A stretch of DNA of 64,000 nt. It comes from Flavobacterium tistrianum (GTDB taxonomy: Bacteria; Bacteroidota; Bacteroidia; Flavobacteriales; Flavobacteriaceae). The stretch spans positions 248,001-312,000 of the forward strand of contig NZ_QJRH01000070.1 of the NCBI RefSeq assembly GCF_003254545.1, in the 5' to 3' direction. The translations under genes and the position numbers were made by a program. The notes beneath the pieces are model-generated. The model saw only the letters and a list, made by a program, of their open reading frames with translations. It had not been told where the DNA came from and searched no databases. Shown here in pieces: positions 12,007 to 21,909 of the stretch. How positions within the stretch are numbered: the first letter of the stretch is position 1; each line of letters begins with the position of its first letter.

Positions 12007-14466
12007 ATGATTAAGAAATTAATAAGTGGTGCTGTTTTGTCCCTATTTTTAACCACAAACGGACAAGCACAATCAGTTCAAAATACTGATAAACAAATTG
12101 TAAAAGTCGATTTTGACTTTTTTCAAAGAAGGCAGGAAGAAGTTCATGATCCGAGTTATGATGCTTGGGTTATCAATGAAAATAAAGAAGATCAGAAAAC
12201 TTTTAACGGAGTAAGTTTTAAACTAAAAGGAAACTTCACTTCAAAATGGTATAAAGTCGGAATGAACGCTCCCTTTTACAATAAACTGGGAAGCGACGGA
12301 TTAATAACGGCTGAAAATTTAGAATTAAAAATCAGCGGTTTAAAAGAAGGAAAACATACGCTTTTGACGTTTCATAACGCTTTTGATGTGATTACAGGAA
12401 AGACTTTTTCGCCAATAAAAATTTATGTTGACGGAAAACTTCAGGAAACTGTAAATGCAAGTCAGAGAGCCAATGCTAAGATTGATGCTTCGATGGCGTA
12501 TTTGACTTTCAATGCTTCAAAAGGAAAAGAGGTAATTGTTCGTTTTGAAATTGATCCGACTTCAAATCCTGATATCGTAAAGCAGATTGTAATCAATGGT
12601 TTTGAATTGGATACACCAAACTTAATGAATCAGGCGCGTACTCCGGAACCAAAAAATAGAGACGAACATGTTGAAGTTACCAAAAGTTTACTTTTAAAAT
12701 GGGATGCTCCAAAAAATGTAGTGGTTCATAAAGTTTATTTTGGAACTGATAAAAATGCGGTAGAAACGGCAACTGAATCCTCAAAAGAATTTAAAGGAAA
12801 ACAAAGCGATAAAAGCTTTAGCGTTTCTGATTTATACAGCGGTTCAACGTATTATTGGAGAGTAGACGAAATTGATAATAATGGTGCAGTAACTTTAGGA
12901 AATGTATGGTCATTTAGACCTGCACAATTGGCTTTTCCGGGTGCTGAAGGTTACGGAAGATATGCCGTTGGAGGACGTGGCGGAAAAGTAGTAGAAGTAA
13001 CCAATCTTAATGATGACGGACCAGGAAGTTTACGTGATGCCATCAATCAGGAAATTGGCCCAAGAACAATTGTTTTTAATGTTTCTGGAAATATCAAACT
13101 GGCTTCAAGATTGGTTGCCAATCAGCCTTATATTACTATTGCGGGACAAACAGCGCCAGGAGAAGGAATAACGATCAGCAGAGCTCCAATTGGTTTAACT
13201 GGAAATGATGGAGTAATTCGCTTTTTGACTGTTCGCATTGGTGGTGGAACTACTTTTGACGGAATGGGATTAACAGGTGCAGATTACAGTATTATTGATC
13301 ACTGTTCGATAAGCTGGACAATCGATGAATCGTTTAGTTCGCGTGGTGCGCATCATATTACATTACAAAGAACATTAATTTCAGAAGCTTTAAACGTTGC
13401 GGGACATGATAAATATCCTGCTGGAAAAATGCACGGTTTTGCAGCAACAATTGGCGGAGATATTGGAAGTTTCCATCATAATTTATTGGCACACAATCAA
13501 GGTCGTAATTGGAGTATTGGCGGAGGTTTAAACGGAGACGGTTACTACACAGGAAGATTGGATATCACAAACAACGTAGTTTACAACTGGGGAACGAGAA
13601 CAACTGATGGTGGAGCAAACGAAGTAAATTTTGTAAACAATTATTACAAACCAGGTGCTTCTACTAAAATATTTGTGGCTTTAAATGCACAGCATGAAGG
13701 TGTTGGAAAAGGAATGCAGCGCTACTATTTTGACGGAAACATAATGCCGGGTTATTTTGACGAGAAATCTCAGGATAAAGGAAGAAAATCTACTATAAGC
13801 AATAATGAAAAAGTTGAATATGAAACTTTCGTTGATAAACCATTTTTTCCTTCTTATGTAAACACACAATCAGCAAAAGGAGCTTATAAAAATGTACTTT
13901 CGGATGTTGGGGCAAATCAGCCGTTTTTTGATAACCATGATAATAGAATCATAGATGAAACTTTAAAGGGAACTTTCACTTATAAAGGAAGCAAAAGCGG
14001 TTTAGGTGGAATGATTGATAACGAACAGGATGCAGGAGGATGGCCAAATTTTGCCTCAGAAACTCGTCCTGCAGATTGGGACACCGATCATGACGGTTTG
14101 CCAAATTGGTGGGAAAAAGCTTTTGGCTTAAACGAAAACTCAGCTTCAGGAGATTTCTCAGATGCCAATTCTGATACCGATAAAGACGGATTTACACAGT
14201 TAGATAATTATTTAGACTGGCTGGCTCAGCCTCATTATTTTGTGAATTCAGGAGAGAAAAAGACTTTAAGTGCCGCAGATTTTTTCAAAGGTTATGAAAA
14301 TAAACCTGTGTATACTTTCTCTGATCTTAAAAATGGAAAAGTGGTTTTAAAAGGAAAAGAAATTCAGTTCACGGCTTCAGATAAAGGTTTTGCTTCTTTT
14401 GTAGTAACGGTAAAAGATGCAGACGGAGATTCAATGAGCAGAACGATTAATTTCTTTGTAAAATAA
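12007..14466 (+). CDS. Modular PL1-type pectate lyase with N-terminal carbohydrate-binding and FN3 modules
   Basis: An 819-residue secreted protein. After the signal peptide (NGQAQS) there is a beta-sandwich resembling a binding module (about 30-200), then a fibronectin-III-like domain (about 215-305, YYWRVDEIDNNG). A right-handed beta-helix begins at FPGAEGYGRYAVGGRGG (Phe310). Lyase blocks include GSLRDAINQ, YITIAGQTAPGEG and IIDHCSISWTIDES. A Ca-binding segment (DTDHDGLPNWWEKAFGLN, about 700-745) and a short C-terminal beta-domain close the protein. The same helix core occurs in the two 570-residue lyases downstream, without the N-terminal modules. No type IX sorting tail is visible. It should cleave polygalacturonate by beta-elimination. 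Confidence 0.85.
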   Translation: MIKKLISGAVLSLFLTTNGQAQSVQNTDKQIVKVDFDFFQRRQEEVHDPSYDAWVINENKEDQKTFNGVSFKLKGNFTSKWYKVGMNAPFYNKLGSDGLITAENLELKISGLKEGKHTLLTFHNAFDVITGKTFSPIKIYVDGKLQETVNASQRANAKIDASMAYLTFNASKGKEVIVRFEIDPTSNPDIVKQIVINGFELDTPNLMNQARTPEPKNRDEHVEVTKSLLLKWDAPKNVVVHKVYFGTDKNAVETATESSKEFKGKQSDKSFSVSDLYSGSTYYWRVDEIDNNGAVTLGNVWSFRPAQLAFPGAEGYGRYAVGGRGGKVVEVTNLNDDGPGSLRDAINQEIGPRTIVFNVSGNIKLASRLVANQPYITIAGQTAPGEGITISRAPIGLTGNDGVIRFLTVRIGGGTTFDGMGLTGADYSIIDHCSISWTIDESFSSRGAHHITLQRTLISEALNVAGHDKYPAGKMHGFAATIGGDIGSFHHNLLAHNQGRNWSIGGGLNGDGYYTGRLDITNNVVYNWGTRTTDGGANEVNFVNNYYKPGASTKIFVALNAQHEGVGKGMQRYYFDGNIMPGYFDEKSQDKGRKSTISNNEKVEYETFVDKPFFPSYVNTQSAKGAYKNVLSDVGANQPFFDNHDNRIIDETLKGTFTYKGSKSGLGGMIDNEQDAGGWPNFASETRPADWDTDHDGLPNWWEKAFGLNENSASGDFSDANSDTDKDGFTQLDNYLDWLAQPHYFVNSGEKKTLSAADFFKGYENKPVYTFSDLKNGKVVLKGKEIQFTASDKGFASFVVTVKDADGDSMSRTINFFVK

Positions 14467-14477
14467 AAAGTTAGTTA

Positions 14478-14539
14478 GCCACGAATTCACGAATTTATAT
14501 CTTCAAAGATTATCAAAAAATAATTTGTGAATTCGTGGC
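14478..14539. repeat. Inverted repeat family C (GCCACGAATTCACGAATT), compact copy
   Basis: Arms GCCACGAATTCACGAATT and complement, one mismatch, in a 62-bp element. Its right arm encodes the NSWRKK residues that would be added to the GH127 protein by an upstream start. Confidence 0.85.
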
Positions 14540-14556
14540 GAAAAAAATATTCAAAA

Positions 14557-16575
14557 ATGAAAAAGAACATCATCCTATCATCCTTATTTCTTTCAACTGT
14601 AATCTTTGCGCAGAACAAAGGTTTGGTTGCGAATTCAGAAAGCCCGTATTCCAAATTACAAAGTGTAGGTTTACAAGATGTAAAATGGACAAACGGATTT
14701 TGGAAAGAACAATTTGATGTAGAAACCAAAAATACTTTGCCGTATATGTGGGATTTGTATCATAATGACGAAGTCTCACATGCCTATAAAAACTTCGAAA
14801 TTGCGGCAGGATTAAGCAAGGGAGCTTTTAAAGGGCCTTCGTTTCATGATGGTGATTTCTACAAGATTTTTGAAGGAATGGCGGCAACTTATGCCGTTAC
14901 AAAAGATAAAAAACTCGATGCCGAAATGGATAAAGCCATTGCGCTTTTCGCAAAAGTACAGCGCAAAGACGGTTATATCCACACACCAGTTTTAATTGAT
15001 GAACGTTGGGGAACTTTAGGGCCAGAAGAGGTGAAAAAGCAGTTAGGCTTTGAAAAATATAATATGGGACATTTAATGACTGCGGCATGTATTCATTATC
15101 GTGCCACAGGAAAAACAAACTTTCTGAATATTGCCAAAGGAGTTGCTGATTTCTTGTATGATTTTTATAAAAAAGCATCGCCAGAATTGGCTAGAAATGC
15201 GATTTGTCCGTCTCATTATATGGGAATTGTTGAGATGTACAGAACCGTAAAAGATCCAAAATATCTGGAATTAGCCAATAATCTAATCGATATTCGCGGG
15301 ACAACAAATGACGGAACCGATGACAATCAGGACAGAGTTCCGTTTAGACAGCAGACTACGGCAATGGGTCACGCCGTAAGAGCGAATTATTTATATGCGG
15401 GAATTGCCGATTTATATGCAGAAACAGGCGAGAAGAAATTGTTAGACAATTTACAATCGATTTGGGATGATGTAACGTATCGTAAAATGTACATTACAGG
15501 AGGCTGTGGTTCTTTGTATGACGGAGTTTCACCAGACGGAACTTCTTATGATCCAACCGTAGTACAGAAAATCCATCAGGCGTATGGAAGACCTTTTCAA
15601 TTGCCAAATGCAACGGCTCATACCGAAACTTGCGCCAATATTGGAAATGTTTTGTGGAACTGGAGAATGCTTCAAATTACAGGAGATGCCAAATATGCTG
15701 ATATTGTTGAATTGGCACTTTATAACAGTGTGCTTTCAGGAATGAATTTAGAAGGAGATAAATTCTTGTATAACAATCCGCTGAATGTTTCAAATGATTT
15801 GCCATTTCACCAAAGATGGGGCAACGTACGTGAAGGATATATTGCTTTGTCAAACTGTTGCGCACCAAACGTAACCAGAACAATTGCTGAAGTTGGAAAT
15901 TATGCTTATAATATTTCTAAAGAAGGTTTATATGTCAATTTATACGGAAGTAATAAATTGAAAACAAAATATTTAAACGGAGAAGAAATCGAAATTGAAC
16001 AACAAACCAATTATCCTTGGGACGGGAAAGTGACTTTGAAAATCGTAAAATCGCCGAAAGATTTGCAAGCTTTCTTTTTAAGAATTCCGGGTTGGAGCCA
16101 AAATGCTGAAGTTGCTGTAAATAATTCAAAAATTACAGATAAAATTGTTTCAGGAACTTATTTGAAATTAAATCAAAAATGGAAAAAAGGAGATGTTATT
16201 GAGTTGAATCTTCCAATGCCAGTTGAATTGATGGAAGCAAATCCGTTAGTTGAAGAAGTCAAAAATCAGGTTGCTGTAAAAAGAGGGCCTTTGGTATATT
16301 GTTTAGAATCTGATCAATTGCCAGCTAAAATTAGTGTGAATGATGTGGCATTGAAGTTGAACTCGAAATTTGCAACGAATCCTTTTACATTAAACAATAG
16401 AAATTTAGTGAGTATTGATGCCGATGCAGTAATAAATTCTAATAATTCATGGGATAAAACGTTGTACAAACCGCTTTCTGCTAAAAATGAAAATACTGTA
16501 CAAGTAAAATTGATTCCATATTTTGCGTGGGGAAATAAAGGAAAAGGAGAAATGACGGTTTGGATGTCGCATTAA
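14557..16575 (+). CDS. GH127 beta-L-arabinofuranosidase (DUF1680)
   Basis: A 672-residue protein with a signal peptide (STVIFAQ). The zinc/nucleophile cluster of GH127 is intact: Glu357 and Cys359 in HTETCAN, Cys434 and Cys435 in SNCCAPN. This matches the Glu-x-Cys ... Cys-Cys set described for HypBA1, where the first Cys of the pair is the nucleophile. The (alpha/alpha)6 barrel is followed by a beta-sandwich (FFLRIPGWSQNAEVAVN, KRGPLVYCLES). Start 14557 is chosen over an in-frame GTG at 14527 that lies in repeat family C. It likely removes beta-L-arabinofuranose from pectic side chains or glycoproteins; RG-II side chain B is one candidate. Confidence 0.9.
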   Translation: MKKNIILSSLFLSTVIFAQNKGLVANSESPYSKLQSVGLQDVKWTNGFWKEQFDVETKNTLPYMWDLYHNDEVSHAYKNFEIAAGLSKGAFKGPSFHDGDFYKIFEGMAATYAVTKDKKLDAEMDKAIALFAKVQRKDGYIHTPVLIDERWGTLGPEEVKKQLGFEKYNMGHLMTAACIHYRATGKTNFLNIAKGVADFLYDFYKKASPELARNAICPSHYMGIVEMYRTVKDPKYLELANNLIDIRGTTNDGTDDNQDRVPFRQQTTAMGHAVRANYLYAGIADLYAETGEKKLLDNLQSIWDDVTYRKMYITGGCGSLYDGVSPDGTSYDPTVVQKIHQAYGRPFQLPNATAHTETCANIGNVLWNWRMLQITGDAKYADIVELALYNSVLSGMNLEGDKFLYNNPLNVSNDLPFHQRWGNVREGYIALSNCCAPNVTRTIAEVGNYAYNISKEGLYVNLYGSNKLKTKYLNGEEIEIEQQTNYPWDGKVTLKIVKSPKDLQAFFLRIPGWSQNAEVAVNNSKITDKIVSGTYLKLNQKWKKGDVIELNLPMPVELMEANPLVEEVKNQVAVKRGPLVYCLESDQLPAKISVNDVALKLNSKFATNPFTLNNRNLVSIDADAVINSNNSWDKTLYKPLSAKNENTVQVKLIPYFAWGNKGKGEMTVWMSH

Positions 16576-16656
16576 ATTTTGGACGCGGATTAGACGGATT
16601 TACTTCGTAAAGACGCGGATTAAAACGGATTTTTTGAATTTTCTTGAAATACGATC

Positions 16657-16693
16657 ATCTTTGTCAAAGTTTAAACTTTGACAAAGATTTTTT
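16657..16693 (+). terminator. Rho-independent-like terminator after GH127
   Basis: A perfect 32-bp palindrome (ATCTTTGTCAAAGTTT and complement, 16657-16688) is followed by a T-run up to 16693. It is the cleanest terminator shape between 9.4 and 17.8 kb and would end transcripts from the GH127 side before the CE8 gene. Confidence 0.65.
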
Positions 16694-16708
16694 GCAATAA
16701 CCACAAAG

Positions 16709-16812
16709 TTTGTCATTTCGACGAAGGAGAAATCTTCGCAAGTAACTCCGCAATGAAAAGCTAATCTTTGTCGAGCTTCTCGTGAAGATTTCTCCTTTGT
16801 CGAAATGACAAA
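16709..16812. repeat. Hairpin element family A, copy 4
   Basis: Same arms as copies 1-3, with one C-to-T variant in the right arm (CTCCTTTGTCG). It lies between the terminator and the CE8 gene. Confidence 0.9.
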
Positions 16813-16839
16813 AACATAACGAATAAATTAATTGTACAC

Positions 16840-17826
16840 ATGAAATATATTCTAATTCTACTTTTAATAACAACATTTTCACTATCAGCCCAAACGCTCG
16901 ATAATAAATTAGCATTAACCGTTGCTCAAGACGGTTCAGGAGATTTTAAAACCATTCAGGAAGCGATTAACAATGTGAAAGATAATTCAGAGAAAAGAGC
17001 TGTAATTACAATTAAGCCAGGAAAGTATGTTGAGAAATTGGAAATTCCAGCTTCAAAATCTTTCATTACTTTAAAAGGAACAGATCGAAATAAAACCATA
17101 ATTTCATTTGATGACTATTCAGGAAAGCCGCTTCGCGAACCAGATCCATCAGGAAAGAAAGAATTTGGAACATCAACTTCGTATTCTTTTTTAATTAAAG
17201 GGAATGACTGCACTCTTGAAAATCTAACTGTTGAAAATACAGCAGGAAGAGTGGGACAGGCGGTAGCACTTCATATAAAAAGTGATCGAGTTATTGTGAA
17301 AAACTGTAATCTTTTAGGGAATCAGGATACACTTTATTTGTCGGAAGGAAATACCCGAACTTATTTTGAAAACTGTTTTATAAACGGAACTACTGATTTT
17401 ATTTTCGGTGCAGCAACGTCTTATTTTTATAAATGTACTATCGAAAGTTTAATGAATTCTTATATTACAGCAGCTTCAACTCCGCAAGGACAGACTTATG
17501 GTTTTGTTTTTGTTAATTGTAAACTAACTGCAAAAGATAAATCGGTGGATAAAGTATTTCTAGGAAGACCATGGAGACCTTATGCGCAAACCGTTTTCAT
17601 CAATACAGATATTGGTTCGCATATTATTCCCGAAGGTTGGAATGCTTGGATTGATACTCGTTTTCCGGATAAAGATAAAACAGCTTATTATGCTGAATAT
17701 GGAAGCAAAGGGGCGAGTGCAAAAAATATTTCGCAACGAGTTTCATGGTCGCATCAATTAACGAAAGATGATATCAAAAAATATAACAGAGATTTAGTTT
17801 TAAATGGATGGAATCCCATTCCATAA
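16840..17826 (+). CDS. CE8 pectin methylesterase, secreted
   Basis: A 328-residue protein with a signal peptide (TFSLSAQ). All CE8 beta-helix signatures are present: GSGDFKTIQEAI, GRVGQAVAL, QDTLY (Asp163), GTTDFIFG (Asp186) and LGRPWRPYA (Arg243). The two aspartates and the arginine are the catalytic set of the family. It removes methyl groups from homogalacturonan, creating the substrate that PL1 and GH28 enzymes in this locus cut. It lies just upstream of the susC regulatory gap and is followed by its own terminator. Confidence 0.95.
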   Translation: MKYILILLLITTFSLSAQTLDNKLALTVAQDGSGDFKTIQEAINNVKDNSEKRAVITIKPGKYVEKLEIPASKSFITLKGTDRNKTIISFDDYSGKPLREPDPSGKKEFGTSTSYSFLIKGNDCTLENLTVENTAGRVGQAVALHIKSDRVIVKNCNLLGNQDTLYLSEGNTRTYFENCFINGTTDFIFGAATSYFYKCTIESLMNSYITAASTPQGQTYGFVFVNCKLTAKDKSVDKVFLGRPWRPYAQTVFINTDIGSHIIPEGWNAWIDTRFPDKDKTAYYAEYGSKGASAKNISQRVSWSHQLTKDDIKKYNRDLVLNGWNPIP

Positions 17827-17853
17827 TTAAAGCTGAATTAAAATGCATCTAAC

Positions 17854-17899
17854 AAAAGCTCACTAATTACTAACATTGGTGGGCTTTTTGTTTGATTTT
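17854..17899 (+). terminator. Terminator after CE8
   Basis: AAAAGCTCAC pairs with GTGGGCTTTT (one G-U pair), followed by a T-rich run (TTTGATTTTTT). It separates the upstream enzymes from the susC transcription unit. Confidence 0.65.
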
Positions 17900-18503
17900 T
17901 TCTGTAGCTATAAATAGAAAAATAGCATTTAAATTTTGTTGGTCAGAATTTACTTTTAAAAATTATTTTTTTTACTAAAATTTATTTGATGTTTTTTTTA
18001 GCAACCCTGCCGCTTTCCTGTATAAGAATTTGTAGGTTTTTTATCTTGAAATAAATGTAATTGCAACAATTATCTCTATCGTTTTCGTAAGAATTTATAT
18101 TTTGTAAGCGCTTAAATATCAGACAGCATATCGTTAAGTTTTGCAGAATATATACTAGATGTTTGTTTTTGATAATAATCTTATCGTTTTTTAGCCAAAA
18201 TGCGTTTGCAAATTTTGTTTTAATCAAACATTTATCTTAAATATTTTGGTTCGTCTATTTTTTCCATTCGTTTTTTATTAATATTGTTTTTTTTGAGTCA
18301 TTTTTTTTGAAATAACATGATTAAAACAGGATAGAGCAGGACGGTTCTCATGTGTCATCATCATATTTTTGGAATATTAAAATAAATGTGTTTTAAACAT
18401 TTAATAAAATTAAATTAAGATTCCATTAATAAAAATTTTGTTAATAGCTAGGGCGCATTAAACATGACTAACTAACATTAATAACCTAACCAAAAAAACA
18501 TTT
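17900..18503 (+). promoter_or_regulatory. Upstream control region of susC
   Basis: About 600 bp of very AT-rich DNA with no convincing gene and none of the repeat families that fill other gaps. It holds a LacI-type operator-like site (18103-18116), a short GC-richer island (18329-18350) and a leader ending in CTAACCAAAAAAACA before the susC ATG. I found a TATTTTTG at 18364, but no TTG at the proper distance, so I do not assign a Bacteroidota promoter. Confidence 0.5.
18103..18116. promoter_or_regulatory. LacI-family operator-like palindrome upstream of susC
   Basis: TGTAAGCGCTTAAA contains the perfect palindrome TAAGCGCTTA and fits the LacI-family core AAnCGnTT, with a near match to the wider TGnAAnCGnTTnCA. 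It lies about 390 bp upstream of the susC start, in the only long repeat-free gap. LacI-type regulators control several pectin systems in bacteria. No such regulator gene is in this window, so the assignment is inference. Confidence 0.4.
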
Positions 18504-21500
18504 ATGAAACAAGCACTTATAAAAAGATGTAGTTTTCTTTTGTTTACACTGATGAGTGTATTGAGTTATGCTCAAAGTAATCAAGTTACAGTAACGGGAA
18601 CAGTTACAGACAATTTAGGTGGACTATTGCCTGGTGTTAACGTAACTGAGAAATCTACTAAAAATTCGGTGACAACAGATTACAATGGAAAGTATGAGAT
18701 TAAAGTTAAAAGCGGAGGAACTTTAGTTTTTTCTTTCATCGGAATGAAAAAAATAGAAATACCTCTTAATAATCGTTCGATCGTTAATGCAAAAATGGAG
18801 GACGATTTTAATCAATTAGAAAATATTGTTGTAGTTGGTTATGGTACTCAGAAGAAAAAGGAACTTACTGGAGCAATTGCTACAATCAAACCTGATGAAC
18901 TTATGGATTTGCCTGTAACGAATTTATCAGACGCATTAAAAGGATTAGTTCCGGGACTTACAGTTACACCAAGCTCAGGTCGACCTGGAGATGCTGGTAG
19001 TATCCAAATCCGTCAAACTTTTGGTTTCTCAAAAGACGGAAACTCAACTATACCATTAGTAGTTATAGATGATATGGTTCAAGTTGATCCGGCGACCGGT
19101 AAAGCTACTTTGGATACTTTTAATAGATTGGATCCGTCTGAAATTGAGAGTGTTACAGTTTTGAAAGATGCTTCTGCAGCAATTTACGGTTCTCGTGCAT
19201 CTCAAGGTGCTATTATTGTAAAAACGAAGCGAGGCAAGGCTGGGAAAGCTAAATTTAGCTACAATAGCCAATTTGTAGTTAATGATGCGGTTAGCCACAC
19301 TAAAACTATGAGTGCTTATGAGTTTGGAGTTTTTAGCAATAGATTCTTAACAGCACAAAATCCTACTATTCTTCCAGCGAGTTTATTTTCTGCAGCAGAA
19401 TTGGAAGAAATGAAAGGTTTAGATTATGACTGGCTAAAAGAAGCTTGGAAACCGGCTATTCAACAAAAACATTCATTTAATGTAAATGGCGGTAGTGAAG
19501 ATATTACATACTTTGCCGGTGCGACTTATTTGACACAAGATGCAAATCTTGGTTACCAAAAATATGACAAATGGAATTACAGAACTGGAATTAATGCAAA
19601 AATTGCTAAAAACTTAGACTTCTCTGCGTCTATTTCTGGTAATACTGGATTTATAGATAAATCATTTACTAAAGCATCTGCAAACATCAGTGATGGAAGT
19701 TATGGTAGTGCTGCAGGTGGTGAACAAGCTGATTACGGATATTTAGTGCATATGCCAAAATTTATTCCATGGCAAACAATAGTGGATGGAAAACAATATT
19801 ATATGTCTCCATTTCCTAACACGAATAAAAACTTTGGCAGCGCAAATGCAAATAATAACATCGCCGGATGGAACTATTTTGCCAACCTAAACAATGGATC
19901 GCATCAAACAACAGATGATGCTTCTTTCAATGTGAATGCTTCCTTAAACTACAAAGTTGCAGCTATTAAAGGTTTGTCTTTTAAAGCAACTTTTGCAAGA
20001 ACTAAAAATTCAAGTTATTCTGAGCAGATTCAATTACCTTATGATTTAGCAAGAATTACAAATTATCAATTACAGGATAATCACTTAGCAAGCGCGGCTT
20101 ATCCAAGTGCGATAACAAAGAATCCAGAAGTTGGAGGTATGATTGATTATGCTATAGAAACAAACGTTAGAAATTCTAGAGTGTATTATAACAGCAGTTT
20201 TTCTAAAAGTACTCAGGCAAACTTCTTTGCAAATTACAACAGAACTTTTGGGGACCATAATGTTAGTGGAATGTTTGGTATTGAAAGATCTGAATCAGAC
20301 TGGCAAACTACTCGTTTAGCATACACAAATACTCCTAAAGATTATCTTGGAGATTGGCGTACTGCAGGAACAGTTGATACTGGTAACTCTACTGCTTTAA
20401 AAGGAAATAATGCAACACTTTCTTATTTTGGAACGGTAAACTATAATTATAAGTCAAAATACTTGGTGCAATTCCTTATCCGTAGTGATGCTTCTACGAA
20501 GTTTGCACCTGAAAATTATTGGGGCACTTTCCCATCGCTTCAATTGGGTTGGGTAGCTTCAAAAGAAGAATGGTTTGAAAGAAATTTACCAGGAGTTAAT
20601 TTCTTTAAATTAAGATATTCAATTGGTAAAACTGGAAAAGATAACCTTCAGCCTTTCAAATGGTACCAATATTATGATTTAACAGTAAATAAAGGCTGGC
20701 AGTTTGGACCTGCTGTCTCTAACGGCGGTGGTGGTGTATTAGGGTCGGGTTTAACTCCTAAAGTAAATCCAAATAGAGATGCAAAATGGGATTCTACATT
20801 GAAACATAATCTTGGTTTTGATCTTGGATTCTTAAAAAACAGATTAGAGGTTAATGCAGATTTCTATTACGATATTACAAAAGACATGTTGACTGATATG
20901 GGTAGTGCTACAGGTGTGCCAATTTCTGTTGGTGGGGCTTTTGCAGAACAAAATTACGCACAAGTTGATGCTTGGGGAACTGAGCTTAACGTTAACTGGA
21001 ATGATAAGATTGGTAAAGTTGGCTACAGTGTAGGTATGAACTTTAGTTATGGAGACAATAAAATTAAAAGATTTCCAGATCAAGGAAATTTACTTCCATC
21101 TAACAACACAAGAAGAGAGGGATATTCGGAAGGATTTAATCCAGTTTGGGGATTCCAAACATGGAAAGGAACTTCTACAGGAGATGGTATTTTGCGTACA
21201 GATGAAGACATTGCCAATTACTGGAGCTATTTAAGTGCAAATGCAGCTGCAGCTGGAACTACACCAAGTTATTTAACTATTGTTGATCCAACTAAAATTC
21301 AAAAAGGATCATTAGCTTATCAAGATGTTGCTGGTACGCTTAATACTGATGGAACGTTAACTGGACCAAACGGTCAGATTGTTGCAGGAAATGATTATGT
21401 TAAGTTAGCAAACAGCAGTAGAACGTATACTATTAATACTAATTTAGGTTTTAAGTATAGTAACTTATCTGTAAAAACTCAAATCGTAACTTCTTGGGGA

Positions 21501-21890
21501 GGAGCAAACTTTGTAGATTTGATGAGTCAGCCAACTTCTAGTGCAAGTAATATGTGGTCTCGCGAAACTTTTTGGAATGATATGTACGCGGCAGATAATG
21601 TAAATGGTAAATATCCTAATTTAGCACAAACAGGTGTATTAAGCCCTTCTGATTTTTGGCAGATTAGCACTTTCCGTTGTTTTGTTAGAAACTTAACTGT
21701 AGCGTATGAAATACCTAAACAAGTTTTTGCTAATACTAAAGTAAATAATATATCGATAGGTATTACAGGTAATAATCTTTGGGATTTCTACAACCCTTAT
21801 CCGGATCATTATAGAAATATGTACGATAACTCTTCAGTAGGATATCCTACGCTTAGATCTTGGTCGTTTAATTTCAACATCTCATTCTAA
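18504..21890 (+). CDS. susC: SusC-type TonB-dependent outer-membrane oligosaccharide transporter
   Basis: A 1128-residue protein with a signal peptide (MSVLSYAQ). A carboxypeptidase-regulatory-like N-terminal domain (about 27-105, GTVTDNLGGLLPGVNV) is followed by the conserved segment IVVVGYGTQKKKELTG that joins to the plug. The plug (about 115-235) contains ALKGLVPGLTV and VLKDASAAIYGSRASQGAI, and a long beta-barrel ends in the usual aromatic SWSFNFNISF. SusC proteins import glycans bound by SusD using TonB energy. It is the only SusC in the window and starts the core unit with susD 19 bp behind. Context indicates galacturonan or rhamnogalacturonan oligosaccharides as cargo. Confidence 0.95.
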   Translation: MKQALIKRCSFLLFTLMSVLSYAQSNQVTVTGTVTDNLGGLLPGVNVTEKSTKNSVTTDYNGKYEIKVKSGGTLVFSFIGMKKIEIPLNNRSIVNAKMEDDFNQLENIVVVGYGTQKKKELTGAIATIKPDELMDLPVTNLSDALKGLVPGLTVTPSSGRPGDAGSIQIRQTFGFSKDGNSTIPLVVIDDMVQVDPATGKATLDTFNRLDPSEIESVTVLKDASAAIYGSRASQGAIIVKTKRGKAGKAKFSYNSQFVVNDAVSHTKTMSAYEFGVFSNRFLTAQNPTILPASLFSAAELEEMKGLDYDWLKEAWKPAIQQKHSFNVNGGSEDITYFAGATYLTQDANLGYQKYDKWNYRTGINAKIAKNLDFSASISGNTGFIDKSFTKASANISDGSYGSAAGGEQADYGYLVHMPKFIPWQTIVDGKQYYMSPFPNTNKNFGSANANNNIAGWNYFANLNNGSHQTTDDASFNVNASLNYKVAAIKGLSFKATFARTKNSSYSEQIQLPYDLARITNYQLQDNHLASAAYPSAITKNPEVGGMIDYAIETNVRNSRVYYNSSFSKSTQANFFANYNRTFGDHNVSGMFGIERSESDWQTTRLAYTNTPKDYLGDWRTAGTVDTGNSTALKGNNATLSYFGTVNYNYKSKYLVQFLIRSDASTKFAPENYWGTFPSLQLGWVASKEEWFERNLPGVNFFKLRYSIGKTGKDNLQPFKWYQYYDLTVNKGWQFGPAVSNGGGGVLGSGLTPKVNPNRDAKWDSTLKHNLGFDLGFLKNRLEVNADFYYDITKDMLTDMGSATGVPISVGGAFAEQNYAQVDAWGTELNVNWNDKIGKVGYSVGMNFSYGDNKIKRFPDQGNLLPSNNTRREGYSEGFNPVWGFQTWKGTSTGDGILRTDEDIANYWSYLSANAAAAGTTPSYLTIVDPTKIQKGSLAYQDVAGTLNTDGTLTGPNGQIVAGNDYVKLANSSRTYTINTNLGFKYSNLSVKTQIVTSWGGANFVDLMSQPTSSASNMWSRETFWNDMYAADNVNGKYPNLAQTGVLSPSDFWQISTFRCFVRNLTVAYEIPKQVFANTKVNNISIGITGNNLWDFYNPYPDHYRNMYDNSSVGYPTLRSWSFNFNISF

Positions 21891-21909
21891 TCTAAATTCG
21901 ATTTTAATT

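Noticed and set aside
12007..14466. Type IX secretion sorting domain on the modular lyase
   Set aside because: The C terminus ends in a plain beta-domain without the conserved sorting motifs or terminal Lys-rich tail.
16583..16634. ACGCGGATTA direct repeats after GH127 as iterons or an origin
   Set aside because: Only two copies with irregular spacing, and no replication genes or DnaA-box cluster.
18364..18371. TATTTTTG as a Bacteroidota -7 element for susC
   Set aside because: No TTG lies about 19-23 bp upstream, and the match is weak in such AT-rich DNA.
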